The position numbers were made by a program, and so were the translations under genes. A stretch of DNA of 64,000 nt from assembly GCA_023053575.1 (NCBI GenBank), contig JAKZAP010000021.1:12028212-12092211 (forward strand), in the 5' to 3' direction. Below are positions 35,301-41,164 of this stretch, piece by piece. The DNA comes from Branchinecta lynchi. Taxonomy: Eukaryota; Arthropoda; Branchiopoda; Anostraca; Branchinectidae. The number at the start of each line of letters is the position of its first letter. Position 1 is the stretch's first letter. The notes under the pieces are model-generated. The model was given only the letters and a program-made list of their open reading frames with translations, did no database searches and was not told where the DNA came from.

Positions 35301-36880
35301 CAGCGTAAAAGGGAGGGATTAAGCAGCGGTTAGTTCCGACTTTTCAGCGGTGAGTTATGACTTCTCAGAAGTCATACAGATGCAAACAGTTTAAAAAATT
35401 ATAACAGTTAATATACCTCAATTTCCGTCTATCGGAATAACAATCTCGACGACCATTCTGAACTATCAACCTCAGCCAGTAGAAAATTTAAAAAACCTAC
35501 CTCGCCTGCGGCTCGGTTAGGTTATTTCAATGACCGTCTCGATGCTATTTTCGGATATCGACCTCGATGTCGGAAGTTAACCTTTAATATGGTTCTCACC
35601 ATATTTGTCGATCAGGGGTTCATGGCATCTTTCTCTACCATACATTGATTGCAGCAAATCTCTTTCAAATATAAAAAAGCAACTTCATTCTATACTTATA
35701 AATAAAATCAAGAATCAATGATAAATTAAAATTAAAAAAAATTGCTATTGGTTTGGTGTTGTTATGTTGGTTACAAATTTGGTTGGGTTCCACATAAGTT
35801 GCCGGCCATCGGTTACCCTCACTTGCACATTGGGTATTTTTTTTGTCGGATTTCGAGTTGATCTTTGCCGAGTGTCAATGGGTTTGTGGGGTGGGTTCCC
35901 ATCTGGAGGTGAGTCATGGAATTATTAATATTTATTTATATAAATAGTTATATCTCAAATAGGTTTGTTCTGTATTATACTGGATTTTTGTCGATCGACC
36001 CTGTGTCCCCGGCTTGGCCCCTATATATTATCATTTTATACAGAAGTGTAAATTAAAACCTTGAACCTAATATTTATTACTTGGGCTTTGCAAGGAAAAA
36101 AATGTGTTCCTTACCACCAATGGCTTGAGGATTATGCGGCTTCCCATGTGGTGTACTTTTGACAAAGCATTCCTTCTTAGCTGCTGTTTTCGTTCTCACT
36201 CGACCTGGGGTCTTCAACCCCTTCAAGGGAGTCTTCGGCACTCTGCTAATCCTTCGAATACCATGCCTTGGCGTTCTCAGAGCTCCCAATCCTTCTACTT
36301 CATCCTCTGATGCTCCATTAGACATTTTTCTATTTAAAAGAAATTTCCTGTTTGTGCCAGGAGTTCTAGGAGCAGCTTTACCTAAAGGGGTTTTCGTATA
36401 TTTGTGTGTATGTCCTCTTTTTGCTGTTCTATACTCCTGCTGATTGCTATCTCGTTTAGTTTCATCAGTGTCAATGGCAGTGTACGCCATGGATGCAGGA
36501 TTCGTCTCTGGAGTGGATGAAATATGTAATATCTGTGCACTGGCTTCAAGAACTGATCTCCTTCTTAGCTTTAAAGGAGTCAAAAACCTTTCAGAATCTA
36601 CTGAACACTTGCTAAGCCACTCCTCAACCCTCTCGACTGAGCGACAGAAGGTGGTTGGTGACACAGGTTCTTTGTCAATGACAATAGTAGGTTTAGATTT
36701 AGTTTTCTTCTGCTCGGCATTTTCATTTGGCTTTACACTTCCGTCATAATCCCACTCTATGTAGCTGGCAACACTGTCTGAGGTTTCACCAGGAAATTTT
36801 GAACTTGTCATTCCAGAATATGAAGATCCTAAGGGAGCTCCATACTTGGCTGCCATCTTTGTTATCTCTTAGTTAGACAT
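8188..36880 (-). CDS. Gene 1: spliced six-exon gene, 489-residue coiled-coil protein
   Basis: The six exons are listed separately. Their splice phases agree at every junction (1, 0, 0, 0, 2 from 5' to 3') and the joined frame has no stop until 8,188. The predicted 489 residues start with a basic, low-complexity half rich in threonine-proline and serine-proline sites (FLTPLK, ALRTPRHG, VPKTPLK, LKTPGR), the pattern of cyclin-dependent kinase targets. The second half is charged and heptad-like in exons 3-6, typical of a coiled coil. That combination is common in spindle, centrosome and chromatin proteins, but I do not recognise a family and give no function. There is no signal peptide or membrane segment. 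Introns make up about 95% of the locus and are packed with transposons. Additional small exons cannot be excluded. Confidence 0.8.
8378..8985. other. Gene 1 intron 5, 3' part: nothing recognised
   Basis: AT-rich sequence with short AAATAAAT runs. A short open frame at 8,762-8,947 is glutamine- and lysine-rich but has no splice sites. Confidence 0.5.
8988..9928 (-). mobile_element. HINE-like family C, copy C2
   Basis: The palindromic end TTTTGGGATCCCAAAA (about 8,990) is followed by a CCGT microsatellite (9,047-9,064), about four and a half core repeats of roughly 130 bp, and the other end at GGGATCCCATTGAAACC / TTTGGTCTTG (9,905-9,925). It matches C4 at 49.4 kb over nearly its whole length. 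It is non-coding. Confidence 0.8.
9938..10075 (+). mobile_element. Family R2 arm with hammerhead-like core
   Basis: CTGAAGA, then a hairpin (GGACCCTT loop AAGGGCC) and CGAAATAT, then TGACGTATCCG: the order of a hammerhead ribozyme core. It is a single arm; the same block forms inverted pairs at 20.0, 27.2-27.8, 31.3, 35.1 and 53.3-53.8 kb. Confidence 0.6.
10190..10437 (+). mobile_element. Retroelement 3' end with (ACTT)n tail
   Basis: The sequence ends in a small hairpin (CTCCGCC ... GGCGGGTCA), then AAATAAATT and four ACTT units, a retroposon-style tail. The same hairpin and tail occur at 31,568-31,620 and, inverted, at 27,865-27,915. Confidence 0.6.
10478..10800 (-). mobile_element. HINE-like family C, diverged copy C3
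   Basis: It starts with GGGATCCCAAAACGTGG and keeps the TGTCTGTCTG tract, the flat AGGGGTGGGGGAGGG block and one CGGGATTCGGC core block. It is more decayed than C2 and C4. Confidence 0.6.
10849..11167. mobile_element. hAT-type MITE, 319 bp, 8-bp target duplication
   Basis: Terminal repeats CAGGGGCGTT and (inverted) CAGAGGCGTTA are bounded on both sides by the perfect 8-bp duplication CCGGGCAG (10,841-10,848 and 11,168-11,175). Eight-base duplications and CAG-RGGCG ends are typical of hAT transposons. The interior is alternating AAAAACCGACTG-type motifs, with a long G/C-run at one end and a C-run at the other. There is no transposase, so it is non-autonomous. Sister copies are at 15,877 and 19,671. 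Confidence 0.92.
11168..11507. other. Intron sequence, nothing recognised
   Basis: Unique-looking sequence between two small elements. Confidence 0.4.
11508..11786. mobile_element. Inverted-repeat element, 279 bp
   Basis: The ends GAGCCTCGTTTTTGTTGCA are perfect 19-bp inverted repeats. The interior is rich in GCAGCGCTGC words. No clear target duplication was found, so the superfamily is unassigned. Confidence 0.75.
11787..12504. other. Intron sequence; one microsatellite, a G-run
   Basis: A GGTCCGGATCCAGGAGTTTA block next to a G-run (12,088-12,123) resembles the left end of the short hAT-like element at 62,373. An ACAGTA repeat occupies 12,143-12,183. Nothing coding is supported. Confidence 0.5.
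12505..12660. repeat. AAGTACTTAAGTA self-complementary repeat block
   Basis: About 150 bp made almost entirely of ACTTAAGTACTT permutations that fold on themselves, probably the body of a small foldback element. A short relative is at 10,060-10,095. Confidence 0.6.
12661..13540. other. Gene 1 intron 5: no other feature supported
   Basis: A minus-strand open segment at 13,356-13,467, preceded by TTTTAG, is phase-compatible with exon 5 and would end the protein differently. It is kept only as a possible alternative last exon (see rejected list). Confidence 0.4.
13541..13620 (+). mobile_element. Family R2 arm, diverged
   Basis: CTGAAGACGACCCTTGC / GAGAAGGGTCGG then AGCTGACGTATCCGTT. The GAAA of the core has decayed here. 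Confidence 0.6.
13637..13932. mobile_element. Possible inverted-repeat element rich in ACCGGTG
   Basis: Imperfect ends (AGCCGCGTTCTTTG and complement CAACGAACGCAGCT) bracket many CACCGGTG/CCAGTG words. No target duplication was found. Confidence 0.4.
13995..14155. mobile_element. TA-flanked element T1, truncated copy
   Basis: It matches the right half of the elements at 30,520 and 44,581 (GTCAAATTGGTGGGAAAGAA, then CAGATACCATGGTAACTGC). Confidence 0.6.
14236..14369 (-). CDS. Gene 1 exon 5
   Basis: The acceptor TTTTTTTAG and donor AAAG|GTTAGT bound 44 codons plus two bases. Only one of the three frames is open and it is in phase with exon 4. The peptide is a charged helix (LATQLTEIREQLREEK ... 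DDLIKKLDW) that runs straight into exon 6. Confidence 0.85.
14370..14639. other. Gene 1 intron 4: nothing recognised
   Basis: Short unique-looking intron sequence. The minus-strand open frame at 14,515-14,874 overlaps repeat K and is not supported as coding. Confidence 0.4.
14640..14970. repeat. Dispersed repeat K, copy 2
   Basis: Partner of 6,700-7,010; both share AGGCTTAAAACAGCCAAA and a downstream TAGTGCGAG block. Confidence 0.6.
15877..16195. mobile_element. hAT-type MITE, second 319-bp copy
   Basis: CAGAGGCGTTACT to GTGACGCCCCTG, bounded by the perfect 8-bp duplication CTCTCACC (15,869-15,876 and 16,196-16,203). It is exactly the same length as the copy at 10,849. It is inserted in B2. 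Confidence 0.92.
16339..18141 (-). mobile_element. DNA transposon (PIF/Harbinger-like ends) carrying a MADF-BESS gene
   Basis: Terminal repeats GCGGCTTTCACACTGA and GCTGCTTTCACACTGA match at 15 of 16 positions. Inside each end are dense GCGTTGCGCTTGCG-type subterminal repeats in opposite orientation. The site before insertion is visible at about 18,430. The ends and the accessory DNA-binding protein suit PIF/Harbinger elements, which encode a transposase plus a Myb/MADF-type partner. Here only the partner is present, so the element would need a transposase supplied elsewhere. A clear 3-bp duplication could not be read, so the superfamily is an inference. Confidence 0.75.
16741..17967 (-). pseudogene. 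MADF-BESS DNA-binding protein gene, two exons, frameshifted
   Basis: Exon 1 (17,811-17,967) starts at ATG and encodes the first MADF helices (VVKLVHERPGLDDK ... NNTWLSICEIINKEF); its donor is ACTG|GTAAGT. Exon 2 (16,741-17,350, acceptor TTTTTTTGCAG) continues in phase with VKEVRDKFKSLRDPF, completing the MADF domain. A serine/proline-rich linker follows, then a C-terminal BESS motif (DPDLQFALMLSKHMKTVP). MADF binds DNA and BESS mediates protein contacts; in transposons such proteins act beside the transposase. Two frame changes, near 17,215 and 17,000, interrupt exon 2. Either the copy is decayed or a small intron was missed. Confidence 0.8.
19671..20258. mobile_element. hAT-type MITE, third copy, interrupted by an R2 palindrome
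   Basis: CAGAGGCGTTACT to GTGACGCCCCTG with duplication GTCACTGT / TTCACTGT (7 of 8 alike; 19,663-19,670 and 20,259-20,266). Removing the R2 insertion (about 19,938-20,218) restores a length near 310 bp. Confidence 0.85.
19938..20218. mobile_element. Family R2 palindromic element, nested in a hAT element
   Basis: Two inverted arms of about 105 bp meet near 20,060, each with the hammerhead-like core. The outer sequence GCAAAACGGATACGTCAGC mirrors GCTGACATATCC / ATTTTGC, and a one-sided tail (CAGTCAGCTTGGGCTGAAGG) follows on the right. Confidence 0.75.
20818..22183 (+). pseudogene. Decayed protein gene of the 4.1-kb transposon
   Basis: It begins after a TTTACAG acceptor-like site with an MDQLTKKQVRIANSLKKEE frame that stops at 20,950. 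Blocks in shifting frames follow: LHETCRKKFFSTSK, then SGCRGRDLVAEKARYL, and a final cysteine-rich segment (QCGRCFLCLQEILQQKCSC ... GGKCINV) ending with an acidic DEEEEDFE tail at 22,183. A cysteine-rich CxC-like end after an LDYGW block recalls the C-terminal ends of several DDE transposon proteins, but the identity is a guess. At least three frame changes and internal stops make it non-functional. Confidence 0.55.
22562..23378 (+). repeat. 3' part of B2: core repeats, GACC/GACG tract and terminal hairpin
   Basis: About four diverged core units are followed by the GACCGACCGAC / GGACGGAC microsatellite (23,304-23,335) and the hairpin at 23,348-23,378. This is the same end as B1. Confidence 0.75.
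23379..24251. other. Gene 1 intron 4: one small palindromic element
   Basis: At 23,543-23,636 is a palindrome of about 94 bp with ends TTTGCTACTGGGATA and TTCCGGTAGCAAATA and the inner word GATAAGATTAAT. A sister copy is at 63,270-63,377. The remainder holds nothing recognisable. Confidence 0.6.
24252..24550. mobile_element. MITE family R1, third copy
   Basis: GTGTTCTACCCT at the left and AGTGGAACACG at the right, with inner TAGTAACTA palindromes. It lies about 130 bp from exon 4. Confidence 0.85.
24682..24798 (-). CDS. Gene 1 exon 4
   Basis: The acceptor CTCTTTTAG and donor CAG|GTAAGAAT bound exactly 39 codons, phase 0 at both ends. The peptide is helical and charged (QQKAQRLKSANQILELERL). 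Two R1 MITEs lie about 130 bp and 80 bp away on either side. Confidence 0.85.
24878..25165. mobile_element. MITE family R1, fourth copy
   Basis: TGTTCCACCCTTCTAAC to AGGGTGGAACACG. Its right half is nearly identical to the copy at 1-138. Confidence 0.85.
25166..25780. other. Gene 1 intron 3: nothing recognised
   Basis: AT-rich intron sequence without motifs, inverted ends or a supported frame. Confidence 0.4.
25781..26500. repeat. Diverged tandem array, units of about 160-180 bp
   Basis: Repeated blocks CTGGGCAATCTGGGCCCA / GTTGCCCATGAACGGG followed by TTTCATCGTCCTATGTCC recur four to five times. A G-run lies at 25,848. It has the look of a HINE-type core array without recognisable ends. 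Confidence 0.6.
26520..27141 (+). mobile_element. Non-LTR retrotransposon 3' end
   Basis: It contains the C-terminal end of a reverse transcriptase (next entry), a 3' untranslated part of about 100 bp and a tail of AAATTAAA units (27,118-27,141), the usual microsatellite end of this retrotransposon type. It is 5'-truncated. Confidence 0.8.
26602..27012 (+). pseudogene. Reverse transcriptase C-terminal domain
   Basis: The 136-codon open end includes LLEYACPAWHYGLT, LERIQKRAVQIIIG and a C-terminal TERYRNSFVPQFT block. These are the thumb and C-terminal signature of jockey/CR1-type reverse transcriptases, also present at 1.7-2.2 kb. Similar coding continues a little upstream (KKFKVPKERMK) with a frame break. 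It is in gene 1 intron 3, opposite in orientation to the gene. Confidence 0.85.
27218..27800. mobile_element. Family R2 element with long loop
   Basis: An inverted arm (27,220-27,290, ATTTCGGCCCTTCTTGGCA) and a direct arm (27,690-27,720, CTGAAGAGGACCCTTGCC) face each other across about 390 bp. The right side ends in the family tail CAGTCAGCTTGGGCTGAAGG. The loop includes a reversed family B 5' end (27,385-27,405). Confidence 0.6.
27801..28130 (-). mobile_element. Retroelement 3' end with (AAGT)n tail, reversed
   Basis: (AAGT)n at 27,867-27,882 is followed by the hairpin TGACCCGCCATTTG / AAAGCGG and a body like that at 10,190-10,430, on the opposite strand. Confidence 0.55.
28131..28569. other. 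Gene 1 intron 3: nothing recognised
   Basis: No inverted ends and no motif-bearing frame. Confidence 0.4.
28582..28757 (+). repeat. 16-bp array, left end of MULE-1
   Basis: About eleven 16-bp units of the GGACAATTCGTCACTA type; the last three are identical, the outer ones vary. Confidence 0.9.
29157..29470 (+). pseudogene. MULE-1 transposase, C-terminal remnant
   Basis: The frame reads a LDYFEDTCIG block and PVWNVFERV followed by RTNKN, matching the YFE-TWIG / WN / RTNN pattern near the end of animal MULE transposases. After a frameshift near 29,305 it continues with KKHVGAAHPDICKFISFL and PKPPEKWKYEDL, the next conserved block of that family. The DDE catalytic core is gone. It is broken by the frameshift and a stop. 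Confidence 0.8.
29655..29818 (-). repeat. 16-bp array, right end of MULE-1
   Basis: Inverted counterpart of the left array (TGACGAATTGTCCTTG units). Confidence 0.9.
29833..30519. other. Gene 1 intron 3: nothing recognised
   Basis: Contains a short inverted word pair CAAGAATGG / CCATTCTTG near 30,463-30,484. There is no supported gene. Confidence 0.4.
30520..30914. mobile_element. TA-flanked MITE family T1, copy 1
   Basis: Ends GTTGCGTTTTGCAGATACC and the exact inverse of GTTGCGTTTTTGCAGATACC, bounded by TA on each side, which suits a Tc1/mariner-type insertion. The interior repeats GTGGTATCTGATACCACGG, so the strand can fold into many alternative hairpins. A second copy is at 44,581-44,964 and a fragment at 13,995. 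Confidence 0.8.
31028..31138 (-). CDS. Gene 1 exon 3
   Basis: The acceptor TTATTTTAG and consensus donor AAA|GTAAGT bound exactly 37 codons. In phase 0 the peptide is a charged helix (SEEAALVNQRKKLFAAEDRK). One other frame is also open, but only phase 0 agrees with exons 2 and 4. Confidence 0.8.
31210..31630. mobile_element. Family R2 palindromic element with retroelement tail
   Basis: Nearly perfect inverted arms of about 125 bp (31,213-31,340 and 31,365-31,483) around a 25-bp loop. Each arm contains CTGA(C/T)-type core, CCCTT / AAGGG hairpin and GAAATATCGCTGAT. To the right come the family tail (AGTCAGCTTGTGCTCAAAG), the ACTCCGC / AAAGCGGGTCA hairpin and AAAT repeats (31,596-31,627), linking R2 to the retroelement tails at 10.4 and 27.9 kb. 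Confidence 0.75.
31759..32023. mobile_element. 265-bp MITE with 8-bp target duplication
   Basis: Ends GGTACTGACTAAACTTTAGCC-type and their inverse extend about 45 bp (TTTAGCCGATTATCTACGG on both sides), bounded by TACGTAAC at 31,751-31,758 and 32,024-32,031. The centre is AT-rich (TATATA). Confidence 0.85.
32032..33052. other. Gene 1 intron 2: nothing firmly recognised
   Basis: A segment around 32,700-32,770 repeats ATACTGCA(C/G) words. A 22-bp stretch at 32,139-32,160 is flanked by splice-like motifs but is not needed by the gene 1 frame. Confidence 0.4.
33053..33372 (+). pseudogene. Non-LTR retrotransposon C-terminal fragment
   Basis: The frame reads RRKTGEPSVIELL, a stop, then RRRWPYLGHVLRMEE, RTTYEWKPDGRRKRGRPKNT and FVDALCATDG. 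The LGHVLRM and RRKRGRPKNT blocks are the familiar C-terminal end of RTE-like and related retrotransposon proteins, after the reverse transcriptase. The in-frame stop and missing catalytic part show it is a dead, 5'-truncated copy. Confidence 0.85.
33373..33714. other. Gene 1 intron 2: nothing recognised
   Basis: AT-rich sequence after the retrotransposon fragment. Confidence 0.4.
33715..33870 (-). mobile_element. Family R2, one arm plus tail
   Basis: ATTTCGGCCCTTCTTGGCA, AGGGTCCTCGTCAGG, then directly the tail GTCAGCTTGGGCTCAAAG. The second arm is missing. Confidence 0.7.
33871..34263. other. Gene 1 intron 2 next to exon 2: nothing recognised
   Basis: No inverted ends or coding motif. Confidence 0.4.
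34264..34439 (-). CDS. Gene 1 exon 2
   Basis: The acceptor TTGTTTTGCAG is strong. Two bases complete a codon split with exon 1 (G+AC, aspartate), then 58 codons run to AAAAG|GTCCAG. That donor is weak but gives the phase 0 required by exon 3. The peptide (LLFQLNLMEEALRTNP ... REKELFGLLSSF) is a helical, leucine-rich stretch with no recognised domain. Confidence 0.75.
34440..35084. other. Gene 1 intron 1: nothing recognised
   Basis: Ordinary intron sequence; the short frames here have no motif. Confidence 0.4.
35085..35275. mobile_element. Family R2 palindrome with central deletion
   Basis: GCAAAACGGATACGTCAGC on the left mirrors GACGTATCCGTTTTGC on the right. The left arm has the full core; the right arm has lost it. 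It ends in the tail CAGTCAGCACGGGCTGAAGG. Confidence 0.75.
35276..36114. other. Gene 1 intron 1, 5' part: nothing recognised
   Basis: AT-rich sequence. No element ends were seen. Confidence 0.4.
36115..36880 (-). CDS. Gene 1 exon 1 (first coding exon)
   Basis: The start ATG at 36,856 lies 24 bp after an acceptor-like CTTGCAG (exon edge 36,880), so a further 5' untranslated exon is expected upstream. 247 codons plus one base run to the donor GGTG|GTAAGG. Reading through the donor would add 12 residues and stop at 36,077. The peptide is basic, disordered in character and dotted with TP/SP sites (PVSPTTF, RFLTPLKLRRR, KTPLGKAAPRTPGTNRK, VPKTPLKGLKTPGR), resembling the regulated N-terminal tails of mitotic or chromatin proteins. 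No globular domain is visible. Confidence 0.85.
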
Positions 36881-37504
36881 CTGCAAGAAAGTATCTGATG
36901 TTGATAACAAGCATAGAAACAAGACCAAAGGTTTCGATAGGGTCCCAAAAATTCAATAGTTGCATTTTTGACCTGAATTCTCAGTTCTCCATTCTCGCTT
37001 CTGAATTCTCGTACAAATTACCACTTTTGCTCCTCTGGCTTCTCCATTCTCGCTTTTGACAATTACACTAAATTGGCAGCTCGTCCGCAATCCGGTATAT
37101 GTGATTATGCATATTGGACACCCGCACACAAAACCTTTTGTTTTTGTTGTGAAAAATATATAAAGGATTGTCTTTGATTTCTCTAATTCATGGTAGTAAT
37201 TTCAGCCCTGTCCGAGCTGGTGCTCAGTTGTTACGACAGAAACTGTGTTTTTCATATATGCACTGTATACTGAAATCAATGCACCATACATGAAATCCAA
37301 GGTACAGTGCTTGAACGTCTAGCACCCAGGCATGGTGCTAGACGTTTGAGCACCGTGCCTGAAAAAGGGCTAGTGTACTAGACTGTTCAGATATGGACCC
37401 AGCATGCATTTTTACTCTAATATCTCATCTGCTCATCTCTAATCGACTTCATGAAAGTCGATTCCATCTTCTGGGGCTGCTCGAGACTGGCTCGGGGGGG
37501 GGGG
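36881..37504. other. Upstream of gene 1: family C fragment, otherwise nothing
   Basis: A family C end (AAGACCAAAGGTTTCGATAGG) lies at 36,922-36,955. The 5' untranslated exon and promoter of gene 1 should lie here or further right, but no signal can be assigned. A G-run is at about 37,494-37,507. Confidence 0.5.
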
Positions 37505-37615
37505 GGGTATGTATCCATCTCTGGAGTGAAAACAGATGAGCTATGTAATATTTACGCATCGGACTCAATAACTGACCTCCTTCTTAGCTTTAAAGAAATC
37601 AAAACCTTAGACTTG
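37505..37615 (-). pseudogene. Decayed partial copy of gene 1 exon 1
   Basis: About 100 bp match 36,504-36,600, including CATCTCTGGAGTG and the perfect block CTCCTTCTTAGCTTTAAAG, with small insertions that break the frame. It is in the same orientation as the exon and about 1 kb upstream. Confidence 0.8.
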
Positions 37616-37797
37616 CAGGAGTGAACAGGGAGTGAAAGAAAGAAAGAACATCTCAGCCTAAGCCGAAAGTTGTCAAAAGCATTTGCTTTTTACATTTTTA
37701 GTTTTTGATTTTGGCACAGATTAAAAAAGCTTAAAAAAAACTTCTGATAGCATACTGACTACCCAAGCCACATCACAGGCTAGAAACAATCAGACTA

Positions 37798-37963
37798 CAG
37801 TAGAGGTATGCTTATGTGAACAGTTACTTTAATGTAAACAGTGCAGTTTTGGGCTAAATGGCTGCTAAATGGTAAAATTAACATCTAAAATACCTACACA
37901 TGGCCTACACGGGTGTTTTCAGATGCACTGTCAACAAACGTTCACATAAGCATACCTCTACTG
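37798..37963. mobile_element. 166-bp TA-flanked MITE (Tigger/pogo-like ends)
   Basis: CAGTAGAGGTATGCTTATG and its exact inverse, perfect for about 24 bp, each flanked by TA. CAGTA-type ends with TA duplications suit the Tc1/mariner/pogo group. Confidence 0.85.
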
Positions 37964-38212
37964 TATTACACACTGATTTGATCACGGACAGGTCAGAGGC
38001 GATGAACCATTTAGGTGGTAGCTATGAAAAGACATGCCAGAGTGACATTTTAAACCTCACGCCGTTCTGAAATTTAAATAGTTGTATGCGAGAGCCATCA
38101 CCCCAAAATCGAAGCAGCGGAGGAACACCGCTTTGTCTCGACCATACTAGATGGCATTGAGATGTAATATTTTTCTTCGATTTATCATGGGGCATAGATT
38201 CTTGTTAAGTCC
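37964..38212. other. Intergenic, nothing recognised
   Basis: Unique-looking sequence. Confidence 0.3.
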
Positions 38213-38437
38213 GGTCTTCACCTCCCAGAACTTCCGGAATCTAAGCTTCCAGATTATTCTTTGACGTATTCTGTAAATTGCATCTGGAATATGAACCGGT
38301 CCAAACGTATATCAAAATAATCCGGAAAAAAGGGGCTTTTGAACTTCCAGATTTCCGGAATTTTTAAGTATCGAAGAAGAAATTCAAAAAAATTCTCGAA
38401 AAATCTGGGAACCCAGATTCCGGAAGGTGAAGACTCA
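38213..38437. mobile_element. Inverted-repeat element, about 225 bp
   Basis: GTCTTCACC ... TTCCGGAATCT on the left mirrors AGATTCCGGAAGGTGAAGAC on the right, with a 9-bp insertion in the left arm. No target duplication was assigned. Confidence 0.6.
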
Positions 38438-38820
38438 CCCTTGCGAATTAATCGCATTCATCATCATCATCATTTTATTTATAACCCGTCACTGAACAAA
38501 ACTGGGCGCGGCCCAGAAAAGACGGAGTAAAGGAAAGGAAAAACATACTTCGATAACTACGAACTCGGAACAAACAGAAAAGACCAAAAATGTAATGACT
38601 CCTGACATTCAGTTGAACAATCATTAATACGCGTCTCAATAACTCCCGCTGGGTTTACCAATCGATACTTTCTCTGCAGAAAAGAATTACTGTCCACGCT
38701 GGCAGTCCCATCAAATACTTTGCAAATTTTAAATAAAGGCGGTAAACTTGCTTCCTCTTACCACAATTAAAAAAAGACCAAACAGGAGCAAGAGCGAGTA
38801 GTAGAGGAACTGTTAGGCTA
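38438..38820. other. Short (ATC)n tract, otherwise nothing
   Basis: The microsatellite is at 38,457-38,473. Confidence 0.4.
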
Positions 38821-39835
38821 TTATATAACTGAGATCGGTGACCGGTGTGCTCTACCCAGATACGAAACGTTTGAAGCCAGGGATGCGTATGCGGCCCGGA
38901 TCTTTCGAGCGTAATTTTTCAGTGCTAGGTTTGCAGTTTCTTTCAGATTAGCTCCAATTGGCATACCCAGGTACGTAATTCTGCTAGCGAAAGGAACTTC
39001 AAGGCCGGATAGACTTATTGAACGTCTGTTTCCTTTGTAATTAAACGGTAGAACAACTGTCTTATCAGTGTTAAAGCTCAAACCGATATGCTTATACTCT
39101 TCTTGGAGACGCTCAAAAGTCGAAGAACATCCTTGGAAGGTGCAAGAAAGGTTCAGTAAGTCATCCACAAACGTAACTAGCGATAGATCAACTCCTTTAA
39201 AGATAAAAGTGCAATTTAACTTATCCTGTGCACCGTTGACACAATTATTGAATAAAACTGGGGAGGTCCGAGCTCCTTGGCGCCCACCTCTCAGAATTTC
39301 GAATAGCAGACTACCATCTTTAATTTTAGCTTTCAGGTTTCTGTACATATATCTTAGACAAATAATTACCGCAGCATTAACACCTTTTTATGAGCTCCTG
39401 CTAATATACATGAAACCTGCGCGAATATACATGAGTCGAAGGCTCTTGCGACATCAAGTGCATATAAAATCAAAAATTCACCTCGGTCTTCAATGCTCTT
39501 TAGCACATTTATAAGGAGAAAGAGAGCATGCTCTCTACCTAGACCTCGGTGGTACCCGAACTGGCGAGGAGGGGCGGAACATTTTTCTTCAATGTCTCTT
39601 ATCAAAAATGACTCAAAGAGCTTGAACGTACTACACGGGACAGTAATGGGGCGATAAGAACTGCACATGGAAGCGTCTTTTTTACCCTTTTTAAGGATGG
39701 GAGTTATTTGTCCGACATAAAATTGCATAGGGACCACACCGCGAACCAGGATCATCTGACACAGTAGAGCTAGATGTTGCTCGATTAAAGGACCTGCAAG
39801 TTGTAGGTGCCTTGCTGTAATAGAGTCGACACATT
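38821..39835 (-). pseudogene. Non-LTR retrotransposon reverse transcriptase (fingers and palm)
   Basis: On the minus strand, 39,835-39,366 gives GQITPILKKGKK, SSYRPITVPCSTFKLFE and LYALDVARAFDS (first catalytic aspartate). After a frame change near 39,355, 39,348-38,821 gives GGRQGARTSPVLFNN, then FVDDLLNLS in place of the usual YADD, and the TYLGMPIG block. These are reverse transcriptase blocks in the right order. The copy lacks the endonuclease and the C-terminal end and has at least one frameshift. It is a different lineage from the fragments at 2 and 27 kb. Confidence 0.88.
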
Positions 39836-40639
39836 ACCTTTTCCCGCCTTAATTGACCTAATTTAAAGTCAGTGTCTGATTACCTTTTGTGATATCTAAC
39901 AAAACTTGGTCTACAAAATCTTTACTCCTCGGGAAACGGCGAGAATAGATTATTATATCCGTTAAGTTTGGTGGCGCAGAGGGCTAACACCGCGCGTCTT
40001 TACCCTGCCAAGCCAAGATCCATCGCCCGCAGTCCCGCGCGGACTCCACGGACCAAAACGGCGAGAACACGGACAATGCCCCAAAATTGGATTTTGTTAT
40101 AAAAAAAAAATAACCCTGGTGACGAAACTAGTCTGTATAAAGGCCAGTCATCACTTTATTTTCGCTTTTATTTTTTTTATATTGTTTTTACTTAAGCTTC
40201 ATATTTGTAATATTTACAAACAATAAATCGTAACCACAATAAAATAGATACTCTTGTCAAAAAGTCAGTCTTATGAGATATCTAAACTCAATACCGATTT
40301 CAGAAATTCTTATTAACAATCTCGAATATCTGTTTTTTTCAAAAACCGACAACACCCGCAACCCCAAAAGGCGTATTCTCGAAGTTCCCAAAGGACTCCT
40401 CGGGAAATCGAGGGGAAAGTCGAGATAGAAGGAGTCACTCGACGCGGACGGAAAACAACGATGACACGGGAAATGCTTCCAAAATTGATTCGGTTCGAAA
40501 AAAATAAAAAAAAACGTTGAGGTGACGGAACAATCTGAATCCACTTTAGTTTTCGTTTTGTTTATTCTCGCTGTTTTTACTTAATTCTATATTGCTATTA
40601 CTTATAAACGCAAAATCCTAACCACAAAGAAAAAGATTT
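39836..40639. repeat. Two diverged copies of inverted-repeat family I
   Basis: 39,985-40,245 and 40,370-40,635 share GGCGTATTCTCG-type ends, GACTCCACGG, AACACGG..AATGC and a TTTTATTTT..TTACTTAA block with the complete elements at 41,165 and 63,591. A possible tRNA-like start (GGTGGCGCAGAGGGCTAAC) at about 39,970 has no B box. Confidence 0.55.
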
Positions 40640-41164
40640 CTTTTTCTCAAATCAGTTTTAAAATATAACTAAAATCAATATCTCTGACAAACTCTATCGT
40701 TGCGAATTGTACCGTAATCAAATTAGCATGATGACTACAGATCTGCTGTTAGTTTTCGGAACGGAAGAACGATTCGCCCGGAATCCGGTAAAAACGGGAA
40801 TTTGAGAACCGACCCTACTTTAGACCAACTGTAAACCCCGAGCAAATACTTGTGTCCAGTCGATTTAATTCATCACATAAAACCGAGCTTAAAACAGAAG
40901 TTATCGTTTACAAGCAACAAGATGGCCAGTAAAACAAAAAAAAATGCAGACAAATCGGAAGATGTTCAGAGGTTTTTTGTTACTTCTGCTTTGCCTTTTC
41001 ATTCGTCATCCCACTCCACAACATAAGGTACGAGGAGTCACTCACTCGAGTATTTTGCGTATATCCCATGCCCTGTCAACTACCGTCGAGCCCCAACCCA
41101 GGCCCCAGGTGTAGGTCTATTAGCCTGTTAAAGTTTCACTGAAAAGAACTTATTTTGACTTTGC
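40640..41164. other. Intergenic; small family C core relic
   Basis: CGCCCGGAATCCGGTAAAAA at 40,778 resembles a family C core block. Nothing else is seen. Confidence 0.4.

Noticed and set aside
39962..40035. tRNA-like sequence (GGTGGCGCAGAGGGCTAAC)
   Set aside because: A-box-like start but no B box and no cloverleaf.
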